37,989 bases of DNA from an uncultured bacterium (GCA_903930455.1 CAIYYT010000186.1:1-37989); one strand, 5' to 3'; shown: positions 8,659 through 17,446, counted from the first letter of the stretch. Notes: generated by a model not told the origin, from the letters alone. Numbers and translations are program-made.

Positions 8659-9406
8659 TCTCGGCTACCAACCGTCTCAGAGTACCGGTCAGTTCGGTGC
8701 AGGCGTCAATTGAGCGCTCGAGTTCTTCATAGACCTGCCGCAGAATAAAGAACACAGCGACGTGACGGGTGTACTCGACATTGGCGTGGATAATGGGAAG
8801 CAGTTCGGCAACGCTACTGGACCCGGTGACGTCTTGGATGCGCTCTTCCAGACTGATGCGGTCGTGGCGGATTTCCTGAAAACGGCGTCGCAAACCTCCG
8901 TGATAAATCTCGTCAGCTTGTGTCTCCAGCCGATCGACGGCGCGGAAATATGGTTCAATGCGGCGATCGTGCGGCAACGACTTGACCGCCTTGGCGATCT
9001 CTTCGCAGGCATGATGAATGATCGGCGCCATTTCCCGCATCTCTTTGTCGCTGGTGGGAAAGTCATAGACCACATAGCGGTTGGCGGCATGGTTGACGTG
9101 CTTCATGATGCGGAAGGCATCGTCGTTAAACTGGCTGATTTCGGAACGGTCAAAGGGGGGCTGCTGGGATCGGTTGAGCAGGTCCTCAATCGATTCGTTA
9201 ATGCGATTGCAGCGGGTCAGACAGGTTTCGATCTTTCTACTGATGACCGGGCGCTCACTGACGGGAGCATCAAATAGCTCGACCAACATGAAACTTGCGT
9301 CCACCAGATTATCCACGGTTTCGTCAAAGAGCTTGTAGAACTCCTTATCGCGGGGCGGAAGGAGCCGAATATTCTTCACTTTTTTGAGAAAATCTAACAC
9401 ACCCAT
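8651..9406 (-). CDS. DUF47 family PhoU-like accessory protein of Pit
   Basis: A 251-residue, largely helical soluble protein of the DUF47 (PhoU_div, TIGR00153-like) family. Features are an N-terminal L-P-P-R-D-K-E-F-Y-K-L-F-D-E segment, repeated acidic helices with E/D-x-x-x-D spacing as in PhoU metal sites, and H-x-x-N-x-A-A-N in the centre. Family members are encoded next to Pit transporters and probably control phosphate or polyphosphate handling. The gene overlaps pit by 8 bases. The ribosome binding site is weak (AAGGCAG), and translation starts about 130 bases downstream of the promoter at 9544-9571. Confidence 0.88.
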   Translation of the reverse strand: MGVLDFLKKVKNIRLLPPRDKEFYKLFDETVDNLVDASFMLVELFDAPVSERPVISRKIETCLTRCNRINESIEDLLNRSQQPPFDRSEISQFNDDAFRIMKHVNHAANRYVVYDFPTSDKEMREMAPIIHHACEEIAKAVKSLPHDRRIEPYFRAVDRLETQADEIYHGGLRRRFQEIRHDRISLEERIQDVTGSSSVAELLPIIHANVEYTRHVAVFFILRQVYEELERSIDACTELTGTLRRLVAENV

Positions 9407-9543
9407 AATTCTGCCTTTACGTCGTGCGACGACCGAATATGTTGGGGTTGTCTATGTCGTGAGTCTATGCTATCGAGATAAATCACTCTGCCGTCATCCT
9501 TGTCGAGTAGAGAGAAAACTGACTCAACCAGTTTGGTCGGGCA

Positions 9544-9571
9544 AAGATAGCGAAATTGGTTTGCGGGTCAA
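9544..9571 (-). promoter_or_regulatory. Promoter of the DUF47-pit operon
   Basis: On the minus strand TTGACC (9566-9571), a 16-base spacer and TATCTT (9544-9549) lie upstream of the DUF47 gene. The phoB-type repeat motif is absent, so pit may be expressed independently of PhoB. Confidence 0.55.
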
Positions 9572-9683
9572 CTGAAATTGAGATGGGATGCCAGACAAGG
9601 AGTTGTCCCTTTTTCACATGCCGCAGAGTGGGATTTCACGCGCCGTCGGGAATCCCTTTTCAACGTAATTCATGCAGTCCGGT

Positions 9684-9709
9684 GCTGTCAGGATGGGAAT
9701 CCTGACTGC
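9684..9709. repeat. Palindromic intergenic repeat, G-T-C-A-G-G-A type
   Basis: A perfect 8-bp stem GTCAGGAT/ATCCTGAC with loop GGGA (9687-9706), extended by GC/GC after one mismatch. Its arms match the palindrome at 37718-37743. It lies between phoU and the DUF47-pit promoter and could act as a hairpin after phoU, although no T-run follows. The rest of 9572-9818 contains a possible weak stem (GGGATT..AATCCC, about 9632-9658) and no gene that I can support. Confidence 0.6.
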
Positions 9710-9818
9710 GCAAGGAAGGATTATCGGCTCTCTGCGTCTCTTGGAGCGGGAGTCCGAGAGTCGGCTTACCAGATTTTCAACCGTCTTTCAATCAGGGGCG
9801 CACGGCAAGCCTGGGCTG

Positions 9819-10481
9819 TCAATACGATTTGGAGCCATGACGGATAATTTCGCCGTCGACCATGTAAATCACGTCTTCGGCGATGTTGGTCGTGTGGTCG
9901 GCGATGCGTTCGAGGTTGCGTGAGACTGCGAGCATCTGAATCAGTGTGTCCATCTTGTCGGGATTCCGGCGGATATGTTGCTGCACTCGTTCATACATGC
10001 TGCGGTTGATGGCGTCAACTTCGTCGTCCGCCGCCAACACCGTATGCGCCAGCTTGGAGTCGAGATTAACAAGTGAATCGAGTGCCGTGTGTAACATCGC
10101 TTGCACTTTCTGCGACATCTCCGGGAAATCGTAAGGGCTTTCCACGCGTTCCTGTTTGGCGATGGAGGCAGCTCGCTCGGCAATGTTGGCGGAAAGATCA
10201 CCGATGCGCTCCAGATCATTGTTGATCTTGAGAACCGCGATGATAAAGCGGAGATCAATTGCGACCGGTTGGTGCAGCGCCAGCACCTTGAGACAATCTT
10301 CTTCCACCTCTACTTCCATGTTATCGATTTCGATGTCGGTTTCAACTACCCGCCGCGCCAGTTTGTCGTCGCGCTCTCCAAGCGCTTTGACAGCCAGCCG
10401 CAAATCTTCCTCGACCAAGGCGCCGAGCGCAAGAATCTTACGCTTGAGCCGGTCAATCTCTCGCTGTAAATGCTGAGCCAT
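9819..10481 (-). CDS. phoU: Phosphate signalling protein PhoU
   Basis: A 220-residue all-helical protein built of two PhoU repeats (about residues 10-100 and 110-210). It carries the metal-binding acidic motifs D-I-E-I-D-N-M-E-V-E-V-E-E and D-D-E-V-D-A-I-N-R-S-M and the conserved R-I-G-D-L-S-A-N-I-A-E and R-I-A-D-H-T-T-N-I-A-E segments. PhoU links the Pst transporter to PhoR, restraining the Pho response when phosphate is plentiful, and affects persistence and polyphosphate. Its ATG follows AGAGGA and lies 24 bases after pstB. It is the last gene of the pst operon. Confidence 0.95.
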   Translation of the reverse strand: MAQHLQREIDRLKRKILALGALVEEDLRLAVKALGERDDKLARRVVETDIEIDNMEVEVEEDCLKVLALHQPVAIDLRFIIAVLKINNDLERIGDLSANIAERAASIAKQERVESPYDFPEMSQKVQAMLHTALDSLVNLDSKLAHTVLAADDEVDAINRSMYERVQQHIRRNPDKMDTLIQMLAVSRNLERIADHTTNIAEDVIYMVDGEIIRHGSKSY

Positions 10482-10505
10482 TCTTTTGTCCTCTATTTCC
10501 TCAGA

Positions 10506-11330
10506 TCATCCGAAGCGGCCGGTGACATAGTCTTCGGTCTGCTTTTTATCCGGTTTGGTGAATATCTTCGGCGTTTCGCCAAACTCCACCATATAGCCTT
10601 CATAAAAAAAGGCCGTATAGTCAGAAATACGCGCCGCCTGCTGCATGTTGTGAGTCACAATCACGATTGTGTATTGGCGTTTGAGTTCGGCGATCAAATC
10701 TTCAATCTTGGCGGTAGATATCGGATCGAGGGCGGAGGCGGGCTCATCCATCAGCAACACTTCGGGGCGAACTGCCAGTGCCCGCGCAATACAAAGCCGC
10801 TGTTGCTGGCCGCCGGAGAGCATGTAGGCGCTGTTATTAAGCTTGTCTTTCACCTCGTCCCACAAGAATGCTCTCTTGAGCGTGTCCTCAACCGCTTCGC
10901 CGATGATCTGTTTGTCTTTGATACCGTTGACTCGCAGGCCATACGCGACATTGTCGAAGATCGATTTCGGGAAAGGATTCGATTTCTGGAAGACCATACC
11001 GACGCGCGTTCTCACGGTCGATACATCCCTGATTTCCCGATAGATATCAACGCCATCGAGTTTGACAGTCCCTTCCCTGCGCGTGCCGGGGATCGTTTCG
11101 TTCATGCGATTCAGCGCCCGCAGGAAGGTCGACTTACCGCAACCGGATGGCCCGATAAACGCGGTCACGCGGTTCTCCTCGATGTTCAGAGACACCTGGT
11201 GCAGCGCCTGAGATTGTCCGTAGAAGAAGTTGAGATCATGTATCTCGATTTTCACTCTGCCGGCTTGTCGCGGGGGATGCACGCGCGACGCGGCTTCAAG
11301 TTTATTGGCTTCTAATTCAGCATCAAACAC
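10506..11330 (-). CDS. pstB: Phosphate ABC transporter ATP-binding protein PstB
   Basis: A 274-residue ATPase that powers high-affinity phosphate uptake at the cytoplasmic face of PstA and PstC. Walker A is GPSGCGKST at 60-68, the ABC signature LSGGQ at 172-176, Walker B LLMDEP at 193-198, and the H-loop V-T-H-N-M-Q-Q-A follows. The stretch R-A-L-N-R-M-N-E after Walker A and the closing Y-V-T-G-R-F-G are typical of PstB. The first 25 residues precede the core and are slightly longer than usual. Its start overlaps pstA by 8 bases. Confidence 0.97.
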   Translation of the reverse strand: MFDAELEANKLEAASRVHPPRQAGRVKIEIHDLNFFYGQSQALHQVSLNIEENRVTAFIGPSGCGKSTFLRALNRMNETIPGTRREGTVKLDGVDIYREIRDVSTVRTRVGMVFQKSNPFPKSIFDNVAYGLRVNGIKDKQIIGEAVEDTLKRAFLWDEVKDKLNNSAYMLSGGQQQRLCIARALAVRPEVLLMDEPASALDPISTAKIEDLIAELKRQYTIVIVTHNMQQAARISDYTAFFYEGYMVEFGETPKIFTKPDKKQTEDYVTGRFG

Positions 11331-12273
11331 TTATTCGCCTCGACCGTATCTTCGATCTAATCAGGATTGCTACGAAGTTCAAGAGAAACGTCAACACCAG
11401 CAGCACCAAGACGGTTCCATAGAGAATTGGTTTAGTCTTCTCGATATCCGGTGACTGCGTGGACATCACATATACGTGATAGCCAAGTTCCATAAACTGA
11501 TCATTAAGCGCCTTGGGAAGATAAGGCAAATAGTAGGCCGCACCAGTAAACATAATCGGCGCGACTTCACCGGCGCCTCGGCTAATTGCCAGAATCGCTC
11601 CGGTGAAAATTCCGGGTAGCGCCTGTGGAATGATTATGCGGATGATGGTTTGCAGTTTGGTGGCGCCTAGGGCATAACTTGCGTCTTTTAGCTCGCGCGG
11701 AATGGCGCGCAAGGCTTCCTCTGTGGAGACAATTACTACCGGTAGGGTCAGCAGCGCAAGCGTCAAGGCCGCCCAGATAATCGCCGGTTGTCCCCAGACC
11801 GGTTTCTCCGCACCCAGAAGAGTGGTATCAATGCCGTGGCCGATAAATCCGATGAAGAATCCGAGTCCGAATAGCCCGAACACAATTGAAGGTACACCGG
11901 CCAGATTGTTGATCGCGGTGCGAATTATTCGGGTGGTGCGCGAAGTGGGACTGGTGTATTCGTGAAGATAAACTGCCGTCAGTACGCCTACCGGTACACC
12001 GGTAAGTACCATCAGCAGCACTAGAAAGACAGTGCCGAAGATCGCTGGGAAAATGCCACCGGCTTCCATTCCGTGCTCCGGGGGTTTGCTCAAAAATTCC
12101 CAGCTGATAGTGCCCAATCCGCCGTGTAGGACATTTAACAGGATCACCGCCAGCATCGCAATGATGATGATGACCGCAGAAAGAGTTAGGCCGCGGGGGA
12201 TCAGACCGCTGCTTTTGGGTTTGAATTCGAGTGCTGGACCCGTCGATGCTGCGATGGCCGTGTGATTTGTCAT
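11323..12273 (-). CDS. pstA: Phosphate ABC transporter permease PstA
   Basis: A 316-residue inner-membrane permease with about six hydrophobic segments, starting near residue 28. The cytoplasmic EAA-type coupling loop (about residues 195-225) reads [21 protein letters not shown]. The conserved [15 protein letters not shown] segment identifies the Pst permeases. ATGA overlap with the end of pstC and 8-base overlap with pstB indicate tight translational coupling. Confidence 0.96.
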   Translation of the reverse strand: MTNHTAIAASTGPALEFKPKSSGLIPRGLTLSAVIIIIAMLAVILLNVLHGGLGTISWEFLSKPPEHGMEAGGIFPAIFGTVFLVLLMVLTGVPVGVLTAVYLHEYTSPTSRTTRIIRTAINNLAGVPSIVFGLFGLGFFIGFIGHGIDTTLLGAEKPVWGQPAIIWAALTLALLTLPVVIVSTEEALRAIPRELKDASYALGATKLQTIIRIIIPQALPGIFTGAILAISRGAGEVAPIMFTGAAYYLPYLPKALNDQFMELGYHVYVMSTQSPDIEKTKPILYGTVLVLLVLTFLLNFVAILIRSKIRSRRISV

Positions 12274-13229
12274 GATAGCTTGCCCTGAAATCTGATTTTG
12301 AGACGCTGAAGCACAATTTCGCCTCCGAGATTCACGAGAAACGTGAACAGGAAGAGCACCGTCCCAATAAAGAAAAGTACGTTGTAGTGGGCACTGCCGA
12401 AGACAACCTCCGCCAATTCAGCCGCAATTGTCGCCGAGAGTGTGCGCGCCGAATCAACAAAACTGGCTGAGACAATCGCCGCGTTGCCGGATGCCATGAG
12501 GACAATCATCGTCTCACCGATTGCTCTGCCGAATCCAAGTACGATACCGGCGGCAATACCGGGAAGCGCCGCGGGGAGAACCATCGTAAATGAGACCTGC
12601 CAAGGGTTCGCGCCCAAGGCGCGGGCCGCATCACGAAGGGAAGTCGGCACCGAATTCATGGCGTCCTCGGCGACGGTGAAGATGATCGGAATAATTGCCA
12701 GACCGAGCGCAATGCCTGCGTTGAGTATGTTAAGGCGATAGGTCAGACCAAGTGCATTTTGCAGGAACGTGGCCAACACGATCAAGGCGAAGAATCCGAG
12801 CACGACCGACGGAATGCCGGCCAGTAGTTCAATCACAGGTTTGATAATTTCCCGCATCCGCTTGGAGGCAAACTCAGCCGAATAGATCGCCGCCCCGATA
12901 GCCAATGGCGCTGCAAAAAGCATGGCAATGATTGCCGCCTTGATCGTTCCTAAAAACAGTGGCCAGAGCGAATACTTTGGATGATCGGAATTGGGTTGCC
13001 AACTCCACTTCGCCGGTTTATCGGGTTGAAACTGCTGCTTGAAAGTCATCTTGTTAAGGCTGGCTTCTTTTTGAACCTCGCTGCTTGTGAAGATCGGTGT
13101 CGCTTCTTTGAAAATAAAAACGAAAATCAGCAGAATAGCGATCAGCGCGGCAAAGGCGTTCACCGCGATAAATTTCTCCCCTAGGAATTCGCGCCAGCGC
13201 GATTTGGGTTTGAACTGGTAAGGTGTCAT
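12270..13229 (-). CDS. pstC: Phosphate ABC transporter permease PstC
   Basis: A 319-residue permease that pairs with PstA to form the phosphate channel. It has a short cytoplasmic N-terminus, a first membrane segment at about residues 22-43, a roughly 50-residue periplasmic loop with Trp and Pro, and then five more hydrophobic segments. The coupling loop is D-A-M-N-S-V-P-T-S-L-R-D-A-A-R-A-L-G-A, and the preceding E-L-L-A-G-I-P-S-V-V-L-G-F-F-A motif is the PstC equivalent of that in PstA. It starts 10 bases after pstS and overlaps pstA by 4 bases. Confidence 0.95.
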   Translation of the reverse strand: MTPYQFKPKSRWREFLGEKFIAVNAFAALIAILLIFVFIFKEATPIFTSSEVQKEASLNKMTFKQQFQPDKPAKWSWQPNSDHPKYSLWPLFLGTIKAAIIAMLFAAPLAIGAAIYSAEFASKRMREIIKPVIELLAGIPSVVLGFFALIVLATFLQNALGLTYRLNILNAGIALGLAIIPIIFTVAEDAMNSVPTSLRDAARALGANPWQVSFTMVLPAALPGIAAGIVLGFGRAIGETMIVLMASGNAAIVSASFVDSARTLSATIAAELAEVVFGSAHYNVLFFIGTVLFLFTFLVNLGGEIVLQRLKIRFQGKLS

Positions 13230-13239
13230 GCGGCTCTTC

Positions 13240-14064
13240 TCACTTTGCGCTCACCGGTACAAAGCCCGATTCGACGACGACCTTCTCCCCTTCCGACGAA
13301 AGAACCCAGTCGAGAAACTCCTTCGTTTCTCCTGTCGGTTCGCCATTCAGGAAGAAGTACAACTCGCGCGATATCGGATACGATCTATCGGAAACGGTTG
13401 CGGCGCTTGGCAACACTGCCTGCGCCGAATCGTTGACTCTGATGCCTGCGTACTTGATGGTGGTCGCCCAGGCAATACCGCCATAGCCAATTCCGTTGAC
13501 ATCGTGTGCCACGGCATGCACAACCGACGCCGTGCCCGGCAATGGTTCGCAACGTTCGGCAAAGTCTTCACCGCCGAGTATTTGCTGCTGGAAGTAGGTA
13601 TAAGTCCCGGAGTTGTTTTCGCGACCATAGAGGATGATTGGTTGGTCGGGTCCGCCGAGGTCTTTCCAATTGGTGAGGTTATCGGTATAGATCTCCCGAA
13701 GCTGTGCAAGCGTTAGATCAACAACCAGATTGCTTTTGTGGAGATAGATTGCGATGCCATCTAGCGCAACCACCAACTGATGTACTTTTACGCCTTTGGT
13801 TGTTGCGATACGAATCTCAACATCGGTCAGTGGACGAGACGATGCACAAACTCTTGTCGACCCGTTGATCAACGCCGCAATTCCTGATGATGATCCCCCG
13901 CCGGAAACCTGAATCACCGTCTGCTTGTGGCCTTTCATGTATTCCTCTGCCAAGCGCTGGCAGAGACGCACCATGGTGTCCGAACCCTTGACAGTGATTT
14001 GCCCGGCCATCACCCCTAGTGGCAAGAACAGCAGAAATGAGATTAGCGATAATAGTCTTAGCAT
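13240..14064 (-). CDS. pstS: Periplasmic phosphate-binding protein PstS
   Basis: A 274-residue exported protein. The signal peptide (residues 1-20) ends G-V-M-A before G-Q-I-T-V-K-G-S-D-T-M. The phosphate-binding loops are visible: K-G-S-D-T-M near the mature N-terminus and G-G-G-S-S-S-G-I-A-A-L, and later R-E-N-N-S-G-T-Y-T-Y-F. It captures periplasmic phosphate for PstCA. No lipobox cysteine is seen, so it should be soluble in the periplasm. The start is preceded by a distant GGATGGTGA. It heads the pst genes, 98 bases after phoR, with a candidate PHO box upstream. Confidence 0.93.
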   Translation of the reverse strand: MLRLLSLISFLLFLPLGVMAGQITVKGSDTMVRLCQRLAEEYMKGHKQTVIQVSGGGSSSGIAALINGSTRVCASSRPLTDVEIRIATTKGVKVHQLVVALDGIAIYLHKSNLVVDLTLAQLREIYTDNLTNWKDLGGPDQPIILYGRENNSGTYTYFQQQILGGEDFAERCEPLPGTASVVHAVAHDVNGIGYGGIAWATTIKYAGIRVNDSAQAVLPSAATVSDRSYPISRELYFFLNGEPTGETKEFLDWVLSSEGEKVVVESGFVPVSAK

Positions 14065-14105
14065 GAGTTGTCCGTCACCATCCTAACTCAGTAACGACCA
14101 AAGGT

Positions 14106-14144
14106 GTTAGGATTTCGTTAGGGAACTGTGAAATGTCCATTAGC
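14106..14144 (-). promoter_or_regulatory. Candidate PHO box upstream of pstS
   Basis: Read on the minus strand, CCTAAC repeats exactly 11 bp apart (plus-strand GTTAGG at 14106-14111 and 14117-14122), with a near copy (plus ATTAGC, 14139-14144) exactly 22 bp further upstream. Direct repeats on an 11-bp period are how OmpR/PhoB-type regulators bind as tandem dimers. The same half-site and phasing occur before phoB. PhoB binding is inferred. Confidence 0.6.
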
Positions 14145-14165
14145 TTTAACCCTGACGAAATCCTA
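14108..14165. repeat. Inverted repeat between phoR and pstS
   Basis: Arms at 14108-14123 and 14150-14165 match at 15 of 16 positions as an inverted repeat, with a 26-base loop. One arm includes the phoR stop codon, and the other includes most of the pstS PHO box. It may be two facing regulator sites or an RNA hairpin that attenuates read-through from phoR into pstS. Confidence 0.6.
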
Positions 14166-15548
14166 TCTCAACGGAAGACTAATAGTAAAGGTACTCCCCT
14201 CGCCCATACGGCTATCGACCGATATCGTGCCGCCGTGTGCCAAAACAATGTGTTTGGCGATTGCCAGCCCCAACCCGGTTCCTCCCTCCGCGCGACTGCG
14301 GGCTTTGTCGACACGGTAAAACCGTTCAAACAAGCGCGGCAGATGCTCCGGGGCAATGCCGATACCGTGGTCACGCACGGTGATGGAAATGGCGTTGCTA
14401 TCTTGGATAGCGGCAATCTCAATGGCGCTTCCGGAATCGTTATACTTGGCGGCATTATCAATAAGATTCACAACAGCTTGTTCAAGTAATGGCGGATTGA
14501 TGCGGGCAATAAGATCAGCAGGACATGACAAGGAAACGTGAATGTTTTTTGCCGTAATCTGGGTTTCGCAGACACTGACGGCAGCCGTCAGTAGTCCCTT
14601 GAGCGCGGCTTGCTCAAGTAAAATCTCCCCTCGCTCAACACCTTGCTCGATGCGCGAAAGCTTCAGGAGATCTTCGATGATGGCGTTAAGACGGTTGGCT
14701 TGCTTAGCGGCAATCTTCAGAAAGCGTTCGGCGTCGTCGGGATCGCGAAATGCGCCGTCGAGCAGAGTCTCAATGTAACCCTTGATCGAAGTGATCGGTG
14801 TTTTCAACTCATGTGAGACATTAGCCACAAAATCGCGTCGTACCTGCTCAAGCTTGTGCAAACGGGTAATGTCATTCAGAACGATGAGCGCACCGATGGT
14901 GTTGCGCGACGCATTCCGCAGCATTGTGCCGGTTACTTGTAGATAGCGATCTTCGGTTCCGCTCAGAGTAATGTCGCCTTCAACAGTCGTACCGAGATTG
15001 AGAGTTTTCGTCACCAATCGATGCAGGTCACTGTTGCGAATGGTCTCCTGCAGAGTGCGTCCGATGACGTTGGCATTTTCGAGGCCGAGCAACCGGACAG
15101 CCGCCTGATTGATACTGATCAGTTTTTCGTCGGCATCGACGACAAGGACGCCCTCTATCATGCTTGATACAATCGTGTCATGCTCTTGCCGTCGCTGTGC
15201 AAGTTCGGCTGCACGTTCTTGAAGTTGTCGTGCTACATCATTAACAGTCACCGCCAGCGAGGCGATGCTGTCATCGGAGGTCGCCTTCGCGCGTCCGCTA
15301 TCGTCAATCTGCGTGATTCGCTCAACACCCGCCCTGATCTGCATCAATGATGTCGCCAGTCTCCGGGTAAATAGATAGGTGGCAACAACTGCTACAACTG
15401 CCAGAATCACGACGATGACGATAAAACTCGTGGACAAAACCTGTGATGAAAGGACCGTGATGGAAAGTACTGTCAAGAAGAGCAAGACCACCGGCAGCAG
15501 CAAAGGAAAATATATACGCCAGATGCTACGGGTGTGATTCACTCTCAC
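14163..15548 (-). CDS. phoR: Phosphate-regulon sensor histidine kinase PhoR
   Basis: A 461-residue membrane kinase. Two hydrophobic segments (about 12-32 and 36-58) are joined by almost no periplasmic loop, as in PhoR, which senses phosphate through the Pst-PhoU complex rather than directly. A HAMP-like linker (about 60-115), a PAS domain (about 125-230), HisKA with phosphoacceptor His246 in S-H-E-L-K-T-P, and a HATPase domain follow (N-box D-N-A-A-K-Y, G1 D-H-G-I-G-I, G2 G-T-G-L-G-L). Translation starts at GTG 15548, overlapping the phoB stop as GTGA. It probably phosphorylates the adjacent PhoB when phosphate is scarce. Confidence 0.92.
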   Translation of the reverse strand: MRVNHTRSIWRIYFPLLLPVVLLFLTVLSITVLSSQVLSTSFIVIVVILAVVAVVATYLFTRRLATSLMQIRAGVERITQIDDSGRAKATSDDSIASLAVTVNDVARQLQERAAELAQRRQEHDTIVSSMIEGVLVVDADEKLISINQAAVRLLGLENANVIGRTLQETIRNSDLHRLVTKTLNLGTTVEGDITLSGTEDRYLQVTGTMLRNASRNTIGALIVLNDITRLHKLEQVRRDFVANVSHELKTPITSIKGYIETLLDGAFRDPDDAERFLKIAAKQANRLNAIIEDLLKLSRIEQGVERGEILLEQAALKGLLTAAVSVCETQITAKNIHVSLSCPADLIARINPPLLEQAVVNLIDNAAKYNDSGSAIEIAAIQDSNAISITVRDHGIGIAPEHLPRLFERFYRVDKARSRAEGGTGLGLAIAKHIVLAHGGTISVDSRMGEGSTFTISLPLR

Positions 15549-16231
15549 TCCGAAAGTTTGTAGCCGACACCGCGGACGGTTTCGACATACTTGCCGGCAT
15601 CACCAAGTTTGCGTCGCAAACCAACAATTTGCACATCGACGGCGCGGTCGGTGACGATGGTTTCCTCGCCTCGGATTTCGTTGACTATCTGATAGCGACT
15701 AAATACCCAGCCGGGATGCCTCACCAACAGATGCAGGATCAGAAATTCAGTCAGAGTAAGATCGACAACTTCTCCTGCCACTGTGACTTCGTGCCGACCC
15801 GGATCGATGACAATATCATGCACCCGGACGGTGGCTGTCTCTTTGACATTAGCCTTTGCTTTGCGCCGTAGGACCGTCCGCACGCGAGCAATCAGCACTT
15901 TGGGAGTAAAGGGTTTGGCGAGGTAGTCATCGGCGCCGATTTCCAGACCGGTGATGATGTCACTGTCTTCGCTCTTGGCAGTCAACATGATCACGGGGAT
16001 GTGCTGTGTTTTCGAATCGTTTTTGAGGATTTTGCAAACTTCCAGACCGTCAATGCCGGGGAGCATCAGATCGAGGACGATCAAATCGGGGAGACTGCTA
16101 CGGGCGGTTTTGAGACCGACTTCCCCGGTAGCAGCGCCGCTGACGCGATAACCTTCTTTGGCAAGGTTGTACTTCACTAGTTCAAGAATGTCTTCTTCAT
16201 CCTCGACGACTAAGATGCTTTCTTTTGGCAT
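15545..16231 (-). CDS. phoB: Phosphate-regulon response regulator PhoB
   Basis: A 229-residue OmpR/PhoB-family regulator. The ATG at 16231 starts the canonical receiver (P-K-E-S-I-L-V-V-E-D-E-E-D); an upstream in-frame extension would cover the promoter and is not credible. The acidic pocket E10/D11, phosphoacceptor Asp54, Thr84 and Lys106 are all present. The C-terminal winged helix (about 130-227) includes L-T-L-T-E-F-L-I-L, D-R-A-V-D-V-Q-I-V-G-L-R-R-K-L and V-R-G-V-G-Y-K-L. Phosphorylated PhoB should activate pstS and its own operon through the phased half-sites at 14106-14144 and 16316-16354. It overlaps phoR by four bases. Confidence 0.93.
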   Translation of the reverse strand: MPKESILVVEDEEDILELVKYNLAKEGYRVSGAATGEVGLKTARSSLPDLIVLDLMLPGIDGLEVCKILKNDSKTQHIPVIMLTAKSEDSDIITGLEIGADDYLAKPFTPKVLIARVRTVLRRKAKANVKETATVRVHDIVIDPGRHEVTVAGEVVDLTLTEFLILHLLVRHPGWVFSRYQIVNEIRGEETIVTDRAVDVQIVGLRRKLGDAGKYVETVRGVGYKLSE

Positions 16232-16266
16232 ACTGATCTCTTTGCGCTCCCACGAAACAGGTTCAC

Positions 16267-16294
16267 AATATAGTAGTTGTACGACACAATCCAA
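16267..16294 (-). promoter_or_regulatory. phoB promoter (sigma70-like)
   Basis: On the minus strand TTGGAT (16289-16294), a 16-base spacer and TATATT (16267-16272) lie about 35 bases before the phoB start and just downstream of the phased CCTAA half-sites, an arrangement suitable for activation from upstream. Confidence 0.55.
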
Positions 16295-16315
16295 GCGGAA
16301 CCATAACTGTGGCCG

Positions 16316-16354
16316 ATTAGGTTCTCGTGATTTGTGTGTTAGGGAATCATTAGG
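16316..16354 (-). promoter_or_regulatory. Candidate PHO box upstream of phoB
   Basis: On the minus strand three half-sites CCTAAT, CCTAAC and CCTAAT (plus-strand copies at 16349-16354, 16338-16343 and 16316-16321) are separated by exactly 11 and 22 bp. They match the motif and phase before pstS. This suggests autoregulation of phoBR by PhoB. Confidence 0.6.
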
Positions 16355-16378
16355 ATGGAGCTCTCGATTTGAAAATCG

Positions 16379-17434
16379 TTAACAGATACGCGGCAGCTGT
16401 TCACCGGAAAGCATGTCAACGATTCGCGTAGAGCCGATGGTGCTGGTCATCAGGACAAGACCGGCATCTTCTACAGTTGTGTTGCCGATTATCGACGACG
16501 CTCGACAAACAGATTCCTTCTCGAGAATTGCCAGCGCCCGTTCGGCGTCTTTCTCCGGCACGAAAGCAACGAAGCGACCTTCGTTTGCTACGTAGAGGGG
16601 GTCAAGTCCCAGCAGTTCACAGGCGCTTCGTACCGGATCGCAGACGGCGATTGCTGTTTCAATGATGTGTATGCCTAATTTCACCTGTTGGGCGACCTCA
16701 TTTAGCGCGCTGGCTAGACCACCACGGGTCAGATCGCGCAAGCAGTGAATGTCAATACCACCTGCCAACAGTGCTTGCACGGCCGTGTGTAGCGGCGCGC
16801 AATCGCTCTCAATCGTGGTTTCAAATTGGAGTCCGGCGCGTTGCGCCATGATGGCGATGCCATGTCTGCCAATATCACCGGAGAGAATAATCGCATCCCC
16901 GGGTCGAACGCTGCCGGGGGCAACATCCAGACTGTGTTCCACGACACCGATACCGGCGGTATTGATAAATATGCCATCGCCTTTGCCCCGGTCGACGACT
17001 TTCGTATCTCCGGTGATAATTTGCACGCCAGCTTCGGCTGCAGTGTTCTTGATCGAGGCCATCACGCGTGAGAGGGTCTTAACCGGCAGACCCTCTTCAA
17101 GGATCAACCCGAGACTCAGATAGAGCGGTCGCGCGCCCGCCATTGCGAGATCATTAACCGTGCCGTTGACTGCCAAGGTGCCGATATCGCCACCGGCAAA
17201 AAAGAGCGGACTGACAACATAGGAGTCGGTTGTAAACGCCAGTTTCTGATTGCCGACTACAAAGACGCTGGCATCATGCCGTGGTTGAAGATGCACATTA
17301 TCCAACGCCGGCAGTACCACGCTCTCCAGAAGCTGGTGCATCAGTTTGCCGCCACCACCATGAGCGAGCAGAATCTGTTCGTAGTTTGCAAGGGGTGTCG
17401 GGCAGGATAAGGCGAAGTTTTTGTCGTCGGTCAT
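16379..17434 (-). CDS. hypE: Hydrogenase maturation protein HypE
   Basis: A 351-residue PurM-like ATPase. HypE dehydrates a carbamoyl group on its C-terminal cysteine to thiocyanate, which becomes the cyanide ligand of the [NiFe] iron. The required end, P-R-I-C, is intact. The N-terminal segment has [12 protein letters not shown], and [14 protein letters not shown] is the usual PurM-type nucleotide motif; D-L-T-R-G-G-L-A follows. It lies 12 bases after hypD and is the last gene of the hydrogenase cluster. Only a weak A+T hairpin (about 16364-16377) follows it before the phoB control region. Confidence 0.95.
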   Translation of the reverse strand: MTDDKNFALSCPTPLANYEQILLAHGGGGKLMHQLLESVVLPALDNVHLQPRHDASVFVVGNQKLAFTTDSYVVSPLFFAGGDIGTLAVNGTVNDLAMAGARPLYLSLGLILEEGLPVKTLSRVMASIKNTAAEAGVQIITGDTKVVDRGKGDGIFINTAGIGVVEHSLDVAPGSVRPGDAIILSGDIGRHGIAIMAQRAGLQFETTIESDCAPLHTAVQALLAGGIDIHCLRDLTRGGLASALNEVAQQVKLGIHIIETAIAVCDPVRSACELLGLDPLYVANEGRFVAFVPEKDAERALAILEKESVCRASSIIGNTTVEDAGLVLMTSTIGSTRIVDMLSGEQLPRIC

Positions 17435-17446
17435 GTTGTGTTCTTT

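Noticed and set aside
9578-9847. 89-codon plus-strand open frame between DUF47 and phoU
   Set aside because: It runs through the intergenic palindrome into phoU, has no ribosome site and no familiar sequence.
10470-11315. 281-codon plus-strand open frame
   Set aside because: Fully antisense to pstB, whose motifs are unambiguous.
16364-16377. CGATTT/AAATCG hairpin after hypE as a terminator
   Set aside because: Only six mostly A+T pairs and no T-run; too weak to call.
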